Assembly: GCA_024734555.1 (NCBI GenBank)
Contig: JANPWX010020521.1
Span: 620,827 to 684,826, forward strand
Direction of reading: 5' to 3'
Origin: Trochalopteron elliotii
Taxonomy: Eukaryota > Chordata > Aves > Passeriformes > Leiothrichidae
DNA: 64,000 bases
Both the position numbers and the translations under genes were made by a program. Below, in pieces: positions 13,640 to 24,186 of this stretch (its first letter is position 1; each line of letters begins with the position of its first letter). A model generated the notes under the pieces. It did not search any database, had not been told where the DNA came from, and was given only the letters and a program-made list of their open reading frames with translations.

Positions 13640-13780
13640 CTCAGCCCTTTTGAAGTTGAACATCTCTTTCTCTCTAGTTACTCTGTTTTCCACAATCTCC
13701 TCCTGAAAATCATGTAACTTCTTCTGAGCCAGCTCTAGCTGGGCCTTCAGATCATCTGCAAGCTGTGCTGCATCCATGGC
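13640..13780 (-). CDS. RNF20: RNF20 exon: C-terminal coiled coil
   Basis: 47 codons starting AMDAAQLADDLKAQLELAQK and ending FNFKRAE, phase 0 to 0, with good GT-AG borders. It follows the exon that carries the inverted block and confirms the expected reading frame on both sides of that block. Confidence 0.96.
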
Positions 13781-16188
13781 CTGAAAAAGAAAACCAGTAT
13801 AGAAAGACCAAACGCCAGAAGAACAGCTCTCGTGATTTCTAGTCTCCTGATATTACCTTATTATTAACAAGTTCTAATCATTTGGCTTCAAGATTCCTTT
13901 GGGCAGAGCCAAACCTTGGCACACTGCAAAACATGTCACTTAGAAAAACACTAATGATCATCCAATTCTCTTAAAGTATTTTCAGCCTTCCAGCTTCCAT
14001 GTTTTCTCTGTTAAATTGTTTAGAGGCTGAACTAGACAGAACTGCAAAATACCTTTCTAACAATCTTCTCTTTTCACCAGTTCTCTTCTAACTTTATAAC
14101 CAAATGCTCTTAATACCATTAATTGTCGTATTAAGCACAGGTGACTCTGCTGAATTCTCCCCAGCTCCTCTCCACAGTGATATTCCTGCTTTCCTTTCTG
14201 CCTGTTTTAGTGTAATTTCTGCGTTTCTACTAAAACTTAACAACAAAGGTAGCATCAGCCATAAGACTTAGTCTCATTTTACTGGTGACACACCTCCTTT
14301 TTTGATTTTAGGCATTTGTTAAAAGTGTTCACATTCCTGAGCTGTATTTTCCTTTTGCTTATCCCACCTTTCCTACAAAAGGTTTGACCACAGTTAACTT
14401 TATCTGGTTGCTGTCTCTTTTTTCACCAGAGGTTTCACAGAAACACATATGACCTTTATTTAAAAAAACCAACCAAACAAACAAAAAATCTATATGGTTT
14501 GCAGCTTGTCTAGAATGAGGGCTGAGATGTCCAGAGGAGCTGATGAGACCTCTGACCCAGGAATCGATGCAGGTGTGGAAAATCCTGAGTGGTGTGGAGA
14601 ATGGGAGGGAATGGGCTGAACCTTGAAGGAATTTTCTGATCTCCCCAGCTTGGGAATTTTCATGTGAACTAATTCAGAACCCAGACGAGGCAGGGATATA
14701 TCTGGAAGAGAACCACCATGATGCCTCTAAGGAGAAAAGGATCATCACAATAAGCTGGGCCCTGGCATATGCTTATCACCTGCTTCTAGATACTGTAGGG
14801 CAGCAGATAGAGGCAGGGGGGGCAGAGAGATAAATCAGCAGCTACCCCCATCACTCAGGTTGCAGCCAACACCCCAGTCACTCAGGTTGTACCTAAACCA
14901 GACAGTAAGCCTAAGCCAGCAGCTAAAACAGATAGTGAGCCTAAGCCACTGGCAGTTGCCGCAGGAAAGAAAGACACAAAAAAAACCGATCAACTGGTGA
15001 ATGATGATCCAGGGGAAGGACCCTCAAAGCGAGCTCCTGACACAAAATCAAAAGTCAAAACTCCTGACACAAAATCAGATGTCAAAGCAAGAGACACAAA
15101 ATCAGAAGTCCCTATTGAGTCCTTTTCCCTGAAGGACCTTTTTGGCCTAAGAAAGGATTACGCTCCATGACCTTATGAATCTATAATTAGTTGGTTAGTC
15201 CATCTTTGGGATGCTGCAGGTGAGGCTATAATTCTGAACTGTACTGAAGCGAGGCATTTGGGATCCTTGTCACATGATCTGGTAATCAGCCAAGGAATTA
15301 TGAAGGGGGCTAATCCTCACAACCTCTGGGAACGGGTCCTGGGAAGGGTGGCACAAAGATATCTGTGTGCAGATGATCTTTATGTGCAGTAAACCCAGTG
15401 GAAGACCATAGAACAAGGGATTCAACACTTGAGAGAAATGGCAGTGGCAGAGACTGTCTTCTCAGATGACCTAAACACTAGGAACCCAGACTTGGTACCA
15501 CATACATCTGTGATGTGGCAAAAACTTGTACAACTTGGGCCACAAAAATACGCTTCTGCTTTAGCAATAATAAAGTGGGATGACAAAGAGGACACCGTGC
15601 TTGATATGGCAAGGAAGCTTTTGCAGATGCCATGCATGGCCCAACACATGCAAGAATTGCAGCTGTAGAAACACGTCTGCAGAAATTATAAGATAAAGGA
15701 GAATCACAAGAAACTCAGGGAAGAGATTAAAGAGGACATTCTCTCTACTGGGAGGAGCATCTGGCAAAGGCCACCTGGTTAGTTAACACCTGAGGCTCCA
15801 CCAACCGAGCAGGCCCTGCCCAGTCTGAGCTCTTGCACGTAGTAGACAAAGTCCCAATGGTATGTGTCAGAGGTTTGTTAGGGAAGATGGTTTGGATCAA
15901 TTCTGCCTCAAGTACAGACAAACCCATCCATGGGGTTGTCTTTGCTCAGGAACCAGGTTGCACATGGTGGGTAATGCAGAAAGATGGAACAACACAATGC
16001 ATACCTCAGGGAGATCTGATTCCTGGGTGAGAACCATGTGTAAATATCACTGTTCACTGAATGTCACTGCCATGGTCTGTATATAGCTCTGTGCTGTATA
16101 TCTATGTATGTATAATGTAATTGTTAGTAGAGTTAGAATTTATATTAGTTTTGGTAGTAAGCTGACAATATGGGGATAAGGGGTAGAA

Positions 16189-17598
16189 TGTCCTGGGTAA
16201 CTTTATGATGCTTGTGTCCCCAACTGTCTGTTCTGTTTATGCTGGATATTAAGTAAGTTCTACACTTTTAAGACTGGTTCTGAGAGCAAAGCGGGGGAGA
16301 GAAGAAGTGCAGAGTTTGTTTGCAGAAACTGCACTCACTCCTCCACATTCTGCTCCTGGACTGTGTTGTCTATGGATGGATAGTGAGAGAGAGGTCTTCC
16401 TTTGCTTTTTAGTTAGTGTTTAGCTAGCTGAGGCAGAAAAGTTCCCTGGACTGTTTTTTTTTTTCTTGGAACTGCTTAAACCTGTTCTGGACTGAAAAAC
16501 CGAGAAGACACCCGGATCTCATGCCTACGGCCCACAGGGGCCCAGGATGGCATTTTGCAGTGCCAGAGGGACTGATAAAAGACTGGGAGAGCTGAGCTAC
16601 AACTCACAGCAAGGACTTTCTCAATTTTTCCATCTCTCTTCAGAACGGCGAAAGGTTTTATTGTTTAATATTATTCACTTTTATGCTTGTAAACACTTTG
16701 CTTGTTGAATTAACAGGTTTTTTCCACTTTTTCTCAAAGGATTATTTTTCTCAAACCAGCTGGGGGAGGGGCCGTGTCTTGGTTTAGAAAGACAGGTGTC
16801 TGCTAGGGAAAGCTGGAGCTTCCCTTGGAATGGAGAATGTAACCCCCGTCCCTCCAAATTATTATAATTTTGCAATTAAGGGAGCTTTCAGGCAAAGATA
16901 TGGGAATAGGAATAACAGTTCTTTACTTTATTTAAAAAAATACAAATGTAGTAGTACAAAAAACAAGCAAACAAATAAACAAAAAAAAATCCTAGAAACA
17001 CAGTCAGAATACAAGCTGACACCCTCTTGGGTCAGGATGTTGAGAGCAGTCCAAAGTAAGTCCTCATGGAGTGACAGATGAGGTTCTGTTGGAGTAGAGA
17101 TGATTCTGCAGATAGGGTCCAGTGGTGGCAAGATGGGTCCAGTGTTCCTCTGGGAATCTAGTGGAAAACAGTCTGCCTTGGTGTTCTGAAGTGAGGGTTT
17201 TATCCAGGTAGGAATGCTTGGCTCCTCCCACTGGGTGGAGCATCTCACAATGGGATGATGTAATTTTATCAGTCATGTGGTGAGCCTTAATGGCCCATTA
17301 ACAGCAGATATCCCCCTGGATGGAAGGATGGGTTGTGGAAGCGATAAGGAACATTGCTCCACTGGGTTTTAACAGCTGGCTCATTAACAGAAGGCACCTG
17401 CAGCCTCCCCACTGGAGTTATGAGGAATGGGTTATACAAGAGATAAAGAAGAACACCTCCCCAACCGATTTCAACAGATGGCAGATAGAATACACATTTT
17501 TGGTTACATATGGCAACACAAAACAGACCACTTGAATTTGCTTTCTAGTGGGACCCCATTCATAGGTTTCCTCCCAAAATTTGCCCTAAACCAGGACA
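16189..17598 (+). repeat. 3' LTR of the ERVL-like element, split by a nested LTR
   Basis: The LTR has 8-base inverted ends (TGTCCTGG and CCAGGACA). It is the same family as 53238-53907 (+) and 49000-49618 (-), shown by shared R/U5 sequence with an AT-rich poly(A) region and the final TTTGCCCTAAACCAGGACA. The copy is interrupted from 16775 to 17525. Comparing with the uninterrupted 53 kb copy shows where the two halves join. Confidence 0.85.
16775..17525 (-). mobile_element. Solo LTR nested in the ERVL 3' LTR
   Basis: On the - strand this 751-base LTR begins TGTTTTGTGTTGCC and ends CTAAACCAAGACA. It shares long stretches with the LTRs at 33075-34192 and 60009-60553, such as the CCCATTGTGAGATGCTC segment and the TAATGGGCCATTAA segment. 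The flanks GGCCG and GACCA are only partly alike, so a target duplication is not clear. Confidence 0.75.
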
Positions 17599-17805
17599 GA
17601 CCTGCTTTTCCTTGTCAAAAGAAAGCATCAGCCTCTAGTACTTTAATCATAGTTCTCTCCAGGACTCCTCAGCCTTCTTATATACTCATCCAAAACCAGA
17701 GAATACCAGGTTATGTAATACCAGCGAGAGCTCAGAGCCTTCTATGCCTCCCACAAGGCAGCAGCTCCACCTCACAATCCAAGAGGAAATGAAGAGGCCC
17801 CTCAC

Positions 17806-17931
17806 CTTGGGTCTGCGAACACAGGCCCTGGAAATGAACAAACGCAACTCCTTTTCTCCTGTTCCAATACTGCTCTGCAGTAAGTGTTCCTTCTCCTCCA
17901 GCTTACATATAACTTGCAGCTGGGCATCCAC
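17806..17931 (-). CDS. RNF20: RNF20 exon carrying an in-frame microinversion
   Basis: 42 codons, phase 0 to 0, between AG at 17932-17933 and GTGAG at 17801-17805. The first 29 codons (VDAQLQVICKLEEKEH through GTGEKEL) match RNF20. The next 12 read RLFISRACVRRP, unlike the family. On the opposite strand the same bases, 17807-17847, read LGLRTQALEMNKR, which is the expected RNF20 sequence. The block is therefore inverted in place, and the length and frame are kept. TTG and CAA at its ends make the exact breakpoints ambiguous (35 to 41 bp). A coiled-coil stretch is replaced by a basic sequence containing cysteine and proline. Confidence 0.93.
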
Positions 17932-18239
17932 CTTGGAAAGGGAGACAGAAGGTACAGAAGGAATGAATGCATGCTCTGTGGGTTTTCAGAGCTGTCACTC
18001 AAGCTGCAGGTTAAAGAGCACCAAGGAGCACATCTTCAGCTTGCCTTTTTTTCCCCAAACAGCCATGGCTGTATCCAGAGAGCTGTACCCAGATCTCTCT
18101 GGTCAACACTTTAAAACTTAGCAGTCAACATAGCAGACATATTTGCAACAAAGATGACTTAATTTTTGGACGGTGGCTTTAAGACTTGCTGTAAGGCAGT
18201 GAATAGTTCCACAGTAGTTCCAAGGATGACAGGATACAG

Positions 18240-19270
18240 AGTAATAGGATAGCCTGGATTGGAAGGGACCTTAAAGATATCTAGTCCCAGCATCCCTGGG
18301 TAACTTCCACTAGGGCGCGTCTCTCAAAGCCCGGTCCAAGCCTGGCCTTGAACAGTTACAGGGATGGGGTCTAGCAGTGGGGAACAAAGACACACGGACC
18401 CCCTTGTGCATGCAAAGGAAATTATTTTATTATAGAAAACACTCCCCTTTTATACCCTCAGTTTCCACTGGACATAACCAAAACTTAACAGAAGAAGAGC
18501 ACCCATTGCCTGTTCAATTGCAATGCTGTTGTCCACACGTCTCACCACCCAATCAGTTTCCCGCTGACATGCTGTCCACGTGTCTCTCCCCACAACTGCC
18601 TCTCAACCCCCAGCTGACCTCTCACCACCCAGCCTGCTACTTTGCCCTGCCACAGAGCTTTCTGGTAAACATAACCATTAACACCTTTAACAAACACAAA
18701 CCCATATACCACAATGGGGCATCTACAATTTCTTTGGGCAACCTCTAGTAGTGCCTCACCAACCTCTGAGTAAAGAATTTTTAACATCTAATCTAAGCCT
18801 GCCCTCTTTCAGTTTAAAACCACTGCCTCTTGTCCTATCATTATATGCTCATATAAAAAATTCCTCTCCCTCCTTTTTTTAAGCCCTCTTCAGGTACTGG
18901 AAGGCTGCAATGAAATTTCCCCAGAGTCTTCTCCATGCTGAACAAGGCCAGCTCTCTCAGCCTGTTCTTGTAGCAGAGGTCCTCATTTCTTCTTATCATA
19001 TTTACAGGCTCCTCTGGACTTCCTCCAACAGGTCCATGTGTCTTTCCTGTGCTGAGGACCCCAGAGCTGGATGCAGCACTGCAGCTGGGGTCTCATGAGG
19101 GCAGAGCAGAGGGCCAGAATCCCCTCCCTCAGCCTGCTGCCCACACTGCTTTGGATGCAGCCCAGGATGCAGTTGGCTTTCTGGGCTCCCAGCGTGCACT
19201 GCTGGGTCACATCCAGCCTCTGATCTGCCAGAATCCGCAAGTCCTTATTGCGAGGAAAGAGCCAAGTATC
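18240..19270 (-). mobile_element. CR1 LINE 3' fragment, split by an insertion
   Basis: Typical CR1 3' sequence in reverse orientation: GGAAGGGACCTTAAAGAT near 18258, GGCCTTGAACA near 18345, and then AGGCTGCAATGAAATTTCCC and CAGCCCAGGATGCAGTTGGC further along. The two parts are separated by unrelated DNA from about 18369 to 18735. It lies in an RNF20 intron in the same orientation as the gene. Confidence 0.85.
18369..18735 (-). mobile_element. Insertion in CR1, probably a solo LTR
   Basis: This block interrupts the CR1 consensus and is not CR1. On the - strand it has AATAAAAT followed by a short CT/GT-rich tail, as in an LTR R-U5 end. The borders are approximate and no clear target duplication was found. 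Confidence 0.5.
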
Positions 19271-20656
19271 AAACACCACCAATTTGATTAGGTTTGATGT
19301 CATCATTTATTCTTTTTTCCCTATATTTATGTGGTTATAAGGCAGAAGCAGGCACAGCTAAACAACTTGTGATTGTTTAAAATCTTACAGTCAAGCATCC
19401 TAAGTAATTGTCCATTGGTTCTTGTCTTCTGGCAGCAAATTCTTCTTTGTTCTGTCTTATGAATAGCATTTCTGTCTTTAAGCATCTGTGAGAAGGTACA
19501 GCAACTTGTTACATGTCTTCAGCTTCTGCGAGAGGTGGTATCCACAAAAGGGGCCAACTAGCTATCATATTTGCTACTTTCTTGCGAATTCAAGGCAATG
19601 TAAGAACAGTACAGCATGCAGCAGGCACAGTACAAAATCTCATACTGTTCCCTGATAGCAGGGATTGTTCAAACCTTCGATCAATAAATTGTGGCCTCTC
19701 TCTTCTAAATATTCTTCAACAAGTCCTTCTCTGTTCCAGTGTTCTCAGTAACTTCTTCTCCCAGTCTGTACCCACATCTGAGGTAGTTCAGATTGAACCA
19801 TGGTTTCCAACTCCTCCTGCTTGTTGACAATATATACAGGTGTAGGTAGAATATACAGGTAGAAATAGCATTACAACAGGAAAAGGACTCCCCACTTTTC
19901 CTCACCCATCTGTTCTTCATAGCAGTGAACCTGTAGGACATTTTAATGCTTATACAGCAGTCTCAGTTTCTTGCAAAGACAGGCCTCTTTGAAGCCTGAT
20001 GCATTCCTAGGCTGGTGGGAGGAACATTCCATCCTGGACTGATTTTGGTGAGGACAGTTAATTCTCTTCAGAGTAGCTCACACGCTGCTTGCTCTGTTTT
20101 GCGTTTTGGAGCAAAACGCTGTCAGTAACACAGTACTGTTTTAGCTGTTGCTGAGCAGTATTTACACAGCACCAAGACCTTCTGCGTCTCATGCTGCCCA
20201 CCAGCAGGTAGGCTGAGGATACCCAAGAAGCTGGGATGCCACACAGCCAGGACAGCTGATCCAGCTGGCCCAACGAGTGTCCCATACCCTACAATGCTGT
20301 GCTCAGCAATAACAGCTGATGGAAGGAAGTGGGAGGATGTTCAGAGCTGCAGCATTTATTAAATAACAGTAAGGCATGATGAAGCTCTGACTTCCTGGAG
20401 ATGACTGAACTCCTGCCTGCCACAGGAAGTAATCAATGAATTAATTTTTTGTTTTGCTTGTATGGACAACTTTTGACTGTTAAACTGCCTTTATTTCATC
20501 TCACCCATATTCTCACTTTGTCCCTTCTGATTCTTCCCTCTCCCCCTCATTGGGGAATCAAGCAAATGGTTGTGTGCAGCTGCCTACAACAGATAACCAA
20601 CAACACCTCCACCTTCCCCACCAGTTCTTTTGTCCTCTCTCCTTTTTCCATATTAC

Positions 20657-20869
20657 CTGTGTTTTCAGTGTCAAAACTTGGTCTGCCAGCTCTTCCTTTT
20701 CTTCTTTCAGCAGCTTATGGATCTGGTTGGACTTGATACGTTCTGACATCAGCTTGAAGTTGGCATCATCCTTCTCCCGCAGCTGCTGCATCAGGCGGAT
20801 GTTCTGCTCTTGCATGTCTTCAAAGGCTTGGCCTGTGACATCCATTTCTGACAGCAGGGCCTCTTCTTC
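20657..20869 (-). CDS. RNF20: RNF20 exon: coiled coil [11 protein letters not shown]
   Basis: 71 codons from [18 protein letters not shown] to [13 protein letters not shown], phase 0 to 0. The donor is GTAATA at 20651-20656 and the acceptor AG is at 20870-20871. It is essentially identical to the mammalian protein and has no defects. Confidence 0.97.
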
Positions 20870-21789
20870 CTGCAAAAGAATCACAGGCTCTGGCCAAACT
20901 GTGCTCTGGACTCCCTGCAGTGACCCTGAACATTTTATTCAGAGACACCACACCTAGTGAAGATGAAGGAAGATTCCTGATGTCAGGCAACACTATCATC
21001 CCAACAACCAGAAAAACATACTTCCTACAAGTCCGCACCACAGCAGAGATATTCTGAACTTGAAGATTCAGAGAAAAGATGGTCACCTATCTCTTGTCTG
21101 GCAGAATCAGCTTTGACACAGTTGTTGCCACAGCTAGGCAGAAACCAACTCCCAGTTCCCAGACACTGAGCAGAGGTCAGATACACCAGGCCAAAAATTC
21201 TACATGTGGACAGCTTGATAGCTTCCAACTAACAGGCTGCCAAGCCCCTTAAACTCATTTTGGCCGTTTCAGCATTGACAAGGTAGAGTGGTTCTGTTCT
21301 ACAATAACAAGTATTCTAAAAAAGTCAATTATTGCCTTGCCTCTACCCTGCTGAGGTGGTCCTGTGCTCGCACTGGATTAAGCCTTTTTTTAGCAGAAGG
21401 TATGTACGAGTTCCATGCAAACATATTCATTAGATGAACTGAGGAGATAATAACTCCTGAAAAGAAATTGTAATCTCTTCCCCAAATGGCTGATAAAGCC
21501 AATTCTTCTCTGTGTGCTTCACCAAGGCCACATGTTTAATTGTTTTTAAATGTTTGTTATTAAACATTTCCCACCATGGCCTGCCTGTGTTAACCTTGGA
21601 GCTGAGGGTGGATGGCATTATTTTGTTGGTGGTTCTTTTGCTTGTTTTCTTCCTGTTTGGTAAACAAGGATCAAACTCATATCTCTGGCCCATACAGATA
21701 TAAATTACTTCTATCTTCCTGGACATAACCTGAAGGCAGCTCCTTCACAGGTGCTCCAGCCAAAAGAGAACTCATCAGAAACTTCCCAC

Positions 21790-21940
21790 CTGCTTAGCCA
21801 TGGCAAGTTTCCTTCTGTAAATATTCAATCTGTTCCTCCACTGCTCGGATCTTGCGAGGGCATCCTCATCAACCGTCTTTTTACTCTCCTTTTTTTTCTC
21901 GTCTTCCAATTCTTTCACCCTCTGCCTCAGTTCTTCAAGG
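21790..21940 (-). CDS. RNF20: RNF20 exon, 5' part missing, with a -1/+1 frameshift pair
   Basis: The - strand reads LEELRQRVKELEDE through TVDEDAL, then ARSEQWRNRLNIYRR, then KLAMAKQ before the donor GTGGG. The middle stretch read one base over gives RKIRAVEEQIEYLQK, the expected RNF20 sequence. So one base is missing near 21856 and one is extra near 21812, and the frame is restored. At the other end, similarity stops abruptly near 21940 with no convincing polypyrimidine acceptor. The coordinate there is approximate. About 40 codons expected upstream are absent. Confidence 0.85.
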
Positions 21941-22164
21941 TACAAGAACCAACCAGAAATTACACTAAACACAAGGATGTGCATTCAAGCTTTAGGCTAT
22001 TGTAGGAAAAACACTTCTGCATTGACCACATCACAATCAGATACAGAAGATGAAAATAAACTCTCTTGGCTCCAAAGTCCAATGATGCTGATCCCATAAA
22101 AGCAAGAACATGCGAACACCCCAGGCTTGGGCACTGCTCCCACAGGAAAGGGAGAGACTCCTAC

Positions 22165-22557
22165 TTGAGCTCAGCCTTGAGCTGCTCAATCACTTCAACC
22201 TCCTTCTTTCTGCCATCTTCATGCTTCCCTTTTTCCTTCTCTTTGGACTCTCTCCTTCTCTGATTCCTTCTGCTTCTGCTTTTCCTGCTCTCGATCCTTT
22301 TCCTTCTCCTTTTCCTTCTCTCGTTCTCTCTCTTTTTCCTTCTTCTCTCGTTCCCTCTCCCTTTCTCGTCTCTCCCGCTCCCGTTCCTCTTCATCTCGCC
22401 TGGCCTTCATTTCATGAACATCTTCAAAAGCAGCCTTGGGAACAGACACTGGGGCAGAAGGATCATCAGGCTCCTGCTTGATCTTTGCAGGTTCCTCCTT
22501 TGTGTCTTCAGCGCTGGACTGGCACTGGAGGAGAGCACTGCCACTGCGAGTGCGGAT
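22165..22557 (-). CDS. RNF20: RNF20 exon: charged Glu/Arg/Lys coiled coil, frameshifted
   Basis: The exon starts IRTRSGSALLQCQSS, passes through an acidic segment (KIKQEPDDPSAPVSVPK) and then a long run of alternating E, R and K. Within an AG run at about 22247-22255 two bases appear to be missing. The frame carried in then meets TGA at 22219-22221. Read one frame over, the exon continues ESKEKEKGKHEDGRKKEVEV to EQLKAEL and the donor at 22161-22164. Without the loss the exon would be 395 bases and end in phase 2, as its last codon AA| requires. Confidence 0.9.
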
Positions 22558-22866
22558 CTGGCATGGAACAACAAGAGAGATGATCAAGAAAACAAACATT
22601 TAAGTTCTTAGCCAGGAATCTTCCTTACCCCCTTCTTCATCTTCCCAGACCCGTGCTTTCATGCCCCCTTTTCATGGAGCACAGCACAGCTACAAAAGGA
22701 GAGCATTCCTTTGGTCACAGGAAGCAGCAGAGTGCAGAGCTCCACAGAAAATTTCACTGCATCCTGCACAGTGTATCAGCAAGGCTCATATTGGTGGCAA
22801 GGGTGGCAGCATTCCCCCTTCTCCTGAGCACCTTCCCCTCTTTTCTGGCATTTCCTGCTGTGTTAC

Positions 22867-22988
22867 CTTGCTCAGGTCAGACTGGGCCTCTCTCAGTTTG
22901 CGCTTGTATCTCAACACCTCTCCCTTGAGCTGGTGGTTGTGATTCTGGAGGCTGCTGATGAGGTGACGCATCTCCCGATTAATTGGGC
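22867..22988 (-). CDS. RNF20: RNF20 exon: [14 protein letters not shown] segment
   Basis: Two bases plus 40 codons ending REAQSDLSK. The acceptor AG is at 22989-22990 and the donor GTAAC at 22862-22866. The sequence is intact and near-identical to mammals. Confidence 0.97.
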
Positions 22989-23671
22989 CTGCAAAAACAG
23001 AAACACCTCTGTAAAAAAACACACTTATGTCAGCCTTCTCAAGGACTTCCATGGAGATGGAGAACAAGCTACCTGACAACGACAAAGAACAAAGTAAAAG
23101 TATTGCCATGCTGCAGACAACAGAGCAACACAAAACACTTGCAGAAAAAAAATCATGCCAGTTTTATATGCCTTACAGATAAGGTGTATTTATAAGTTCT
23201 TGCAAATTTACAGTCCTAAGTTCCCACCCAACATTACTTTTATACCCATAATCCTAAGGGAAATGTGTCATATTACAAAAGAAGTCTCATTTAAATGCTC
23301 CTTCAGAAGTGGTTTATTTCCTCTGATGAAGTTTAAGAATTACGGCTTTGCTATCTAGACTGTCCTTACAGACTTGGAAATGAATCCTTCCCTCACAAGC
23401 AATTTTTATTAATGCACAATATCCTGCCATCAACCAAACTGTTAGCAAAATGTATTTATTATGCAGGATCGAGAAGGAAGTCAGATAACGTGGAACTGGC
23501 TTCCCAACAAAACAGGCAAAGAGCTTTGTTTTTTGAGATGAAGAGACCTGCCAGAACAAGTATTTAACAGTAACAAAGAATCAAGCCAGGCGTTCTAGTG
23601 CACTGTAGCCCCTAATGGGCATCGGTGAGTAGGTGGTGCTTGTTTTTAGGCACAGCAGAGCAACATCATAC

Positions 23672-23807
23672 CTGCTTGCTCATTGGCAGCAAGTGTCTGT
23701 TCAAACTCTATCCTCAACATCTCATATTCTTTGCGGACTTGTGCCAGGGTGTCCTCTAGCTGAATCACCTCAGTGCGTAGCTTCTTGTGAAGGCCGACCT
23801 CATCCCT
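23672..23807 (-). CDS. RNF20: RNF20 exon: [14 protein letters not shown] segment
   Basis: 45 codons plus one base, [16 protein letters not shown] through TLAANEQA, phase 0 to 1. The splice sites are canonical and the coiled coil is intact. Confidence 0.97.
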
Positions 23808-24006
23808 CTGAGGAACAAAAAGGAAACAGAACTTGGAGTATACTCTGAAGCTGGAGTATCTCTCACCTCATCGATATAAGCTACCACAACAGCCTGAATT
23901 ATTGCCAGAAATGTAAATTTCCTGAGCATTCGCAGAGACACAGAGACCCAGCAGTGACGGTGGGTGGCACAACAGAGTTCCCAGGCTGATGGGGCAGAGG
24001 TGTTAC

Positions 24007-24186
24007 CTCGATCAGTTCCACCTGGCGCTGGTGTGTGGCACGGGTGCCGTGGAGCAGTGTGCGGGCCTCGTCAAGGTGTGCCTTCAGCTGGAGACTCTCG
24101 TTATACAAAACAGAAAACTGGGACTGCATGCAGCGATATTCCGGGGTCTCCTTCACAGCCTCTTCCACTGCTCGTCGCAGCTCAAC
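24007..24186 (-). CDS. RNF20: RNF20 exon: VELRRAVEEAVKETPEY segment
   Basis: 60 codons, phase 0 to 0, VELRRAVEEAVKETPEYRC to THQRQVELIE. The borders are canonical and the match to mammals is near-identical. Confidence 0.97.

Larger units (their letters stand above)
14500..17598 (+). mobile_element. ERVL-like provirus remnant in an RNF20 intron
   Basis: From about 14.5 kb there is retroviral gag-like sequence, with open pieces at 15429-15668 but several stop codons before that. It is followed directly by the C-terminal end of a pol frame ending near 16030, so most of pol and the 5' LTR are lost. A purine-rich tract at 16172-16188 sits immediately before the 3' LTR, which starts TGTCCTGG at 16189 and ends CCAGGACA at 17598. 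The element is in + orientation, opposite to RNF20. No intact viral gene remains. The class call is from general resemblance and the left boundary is approximate. Confidence 0.7.

Noticed and set aside
17744..18121. + strand 125-codon frame containing LGLRTQALEMNKR as an antisense gene
   Set aside because: The recognisable part is the inverted RNF20 block; the rest is antisense of the RNF20 exon and intron.
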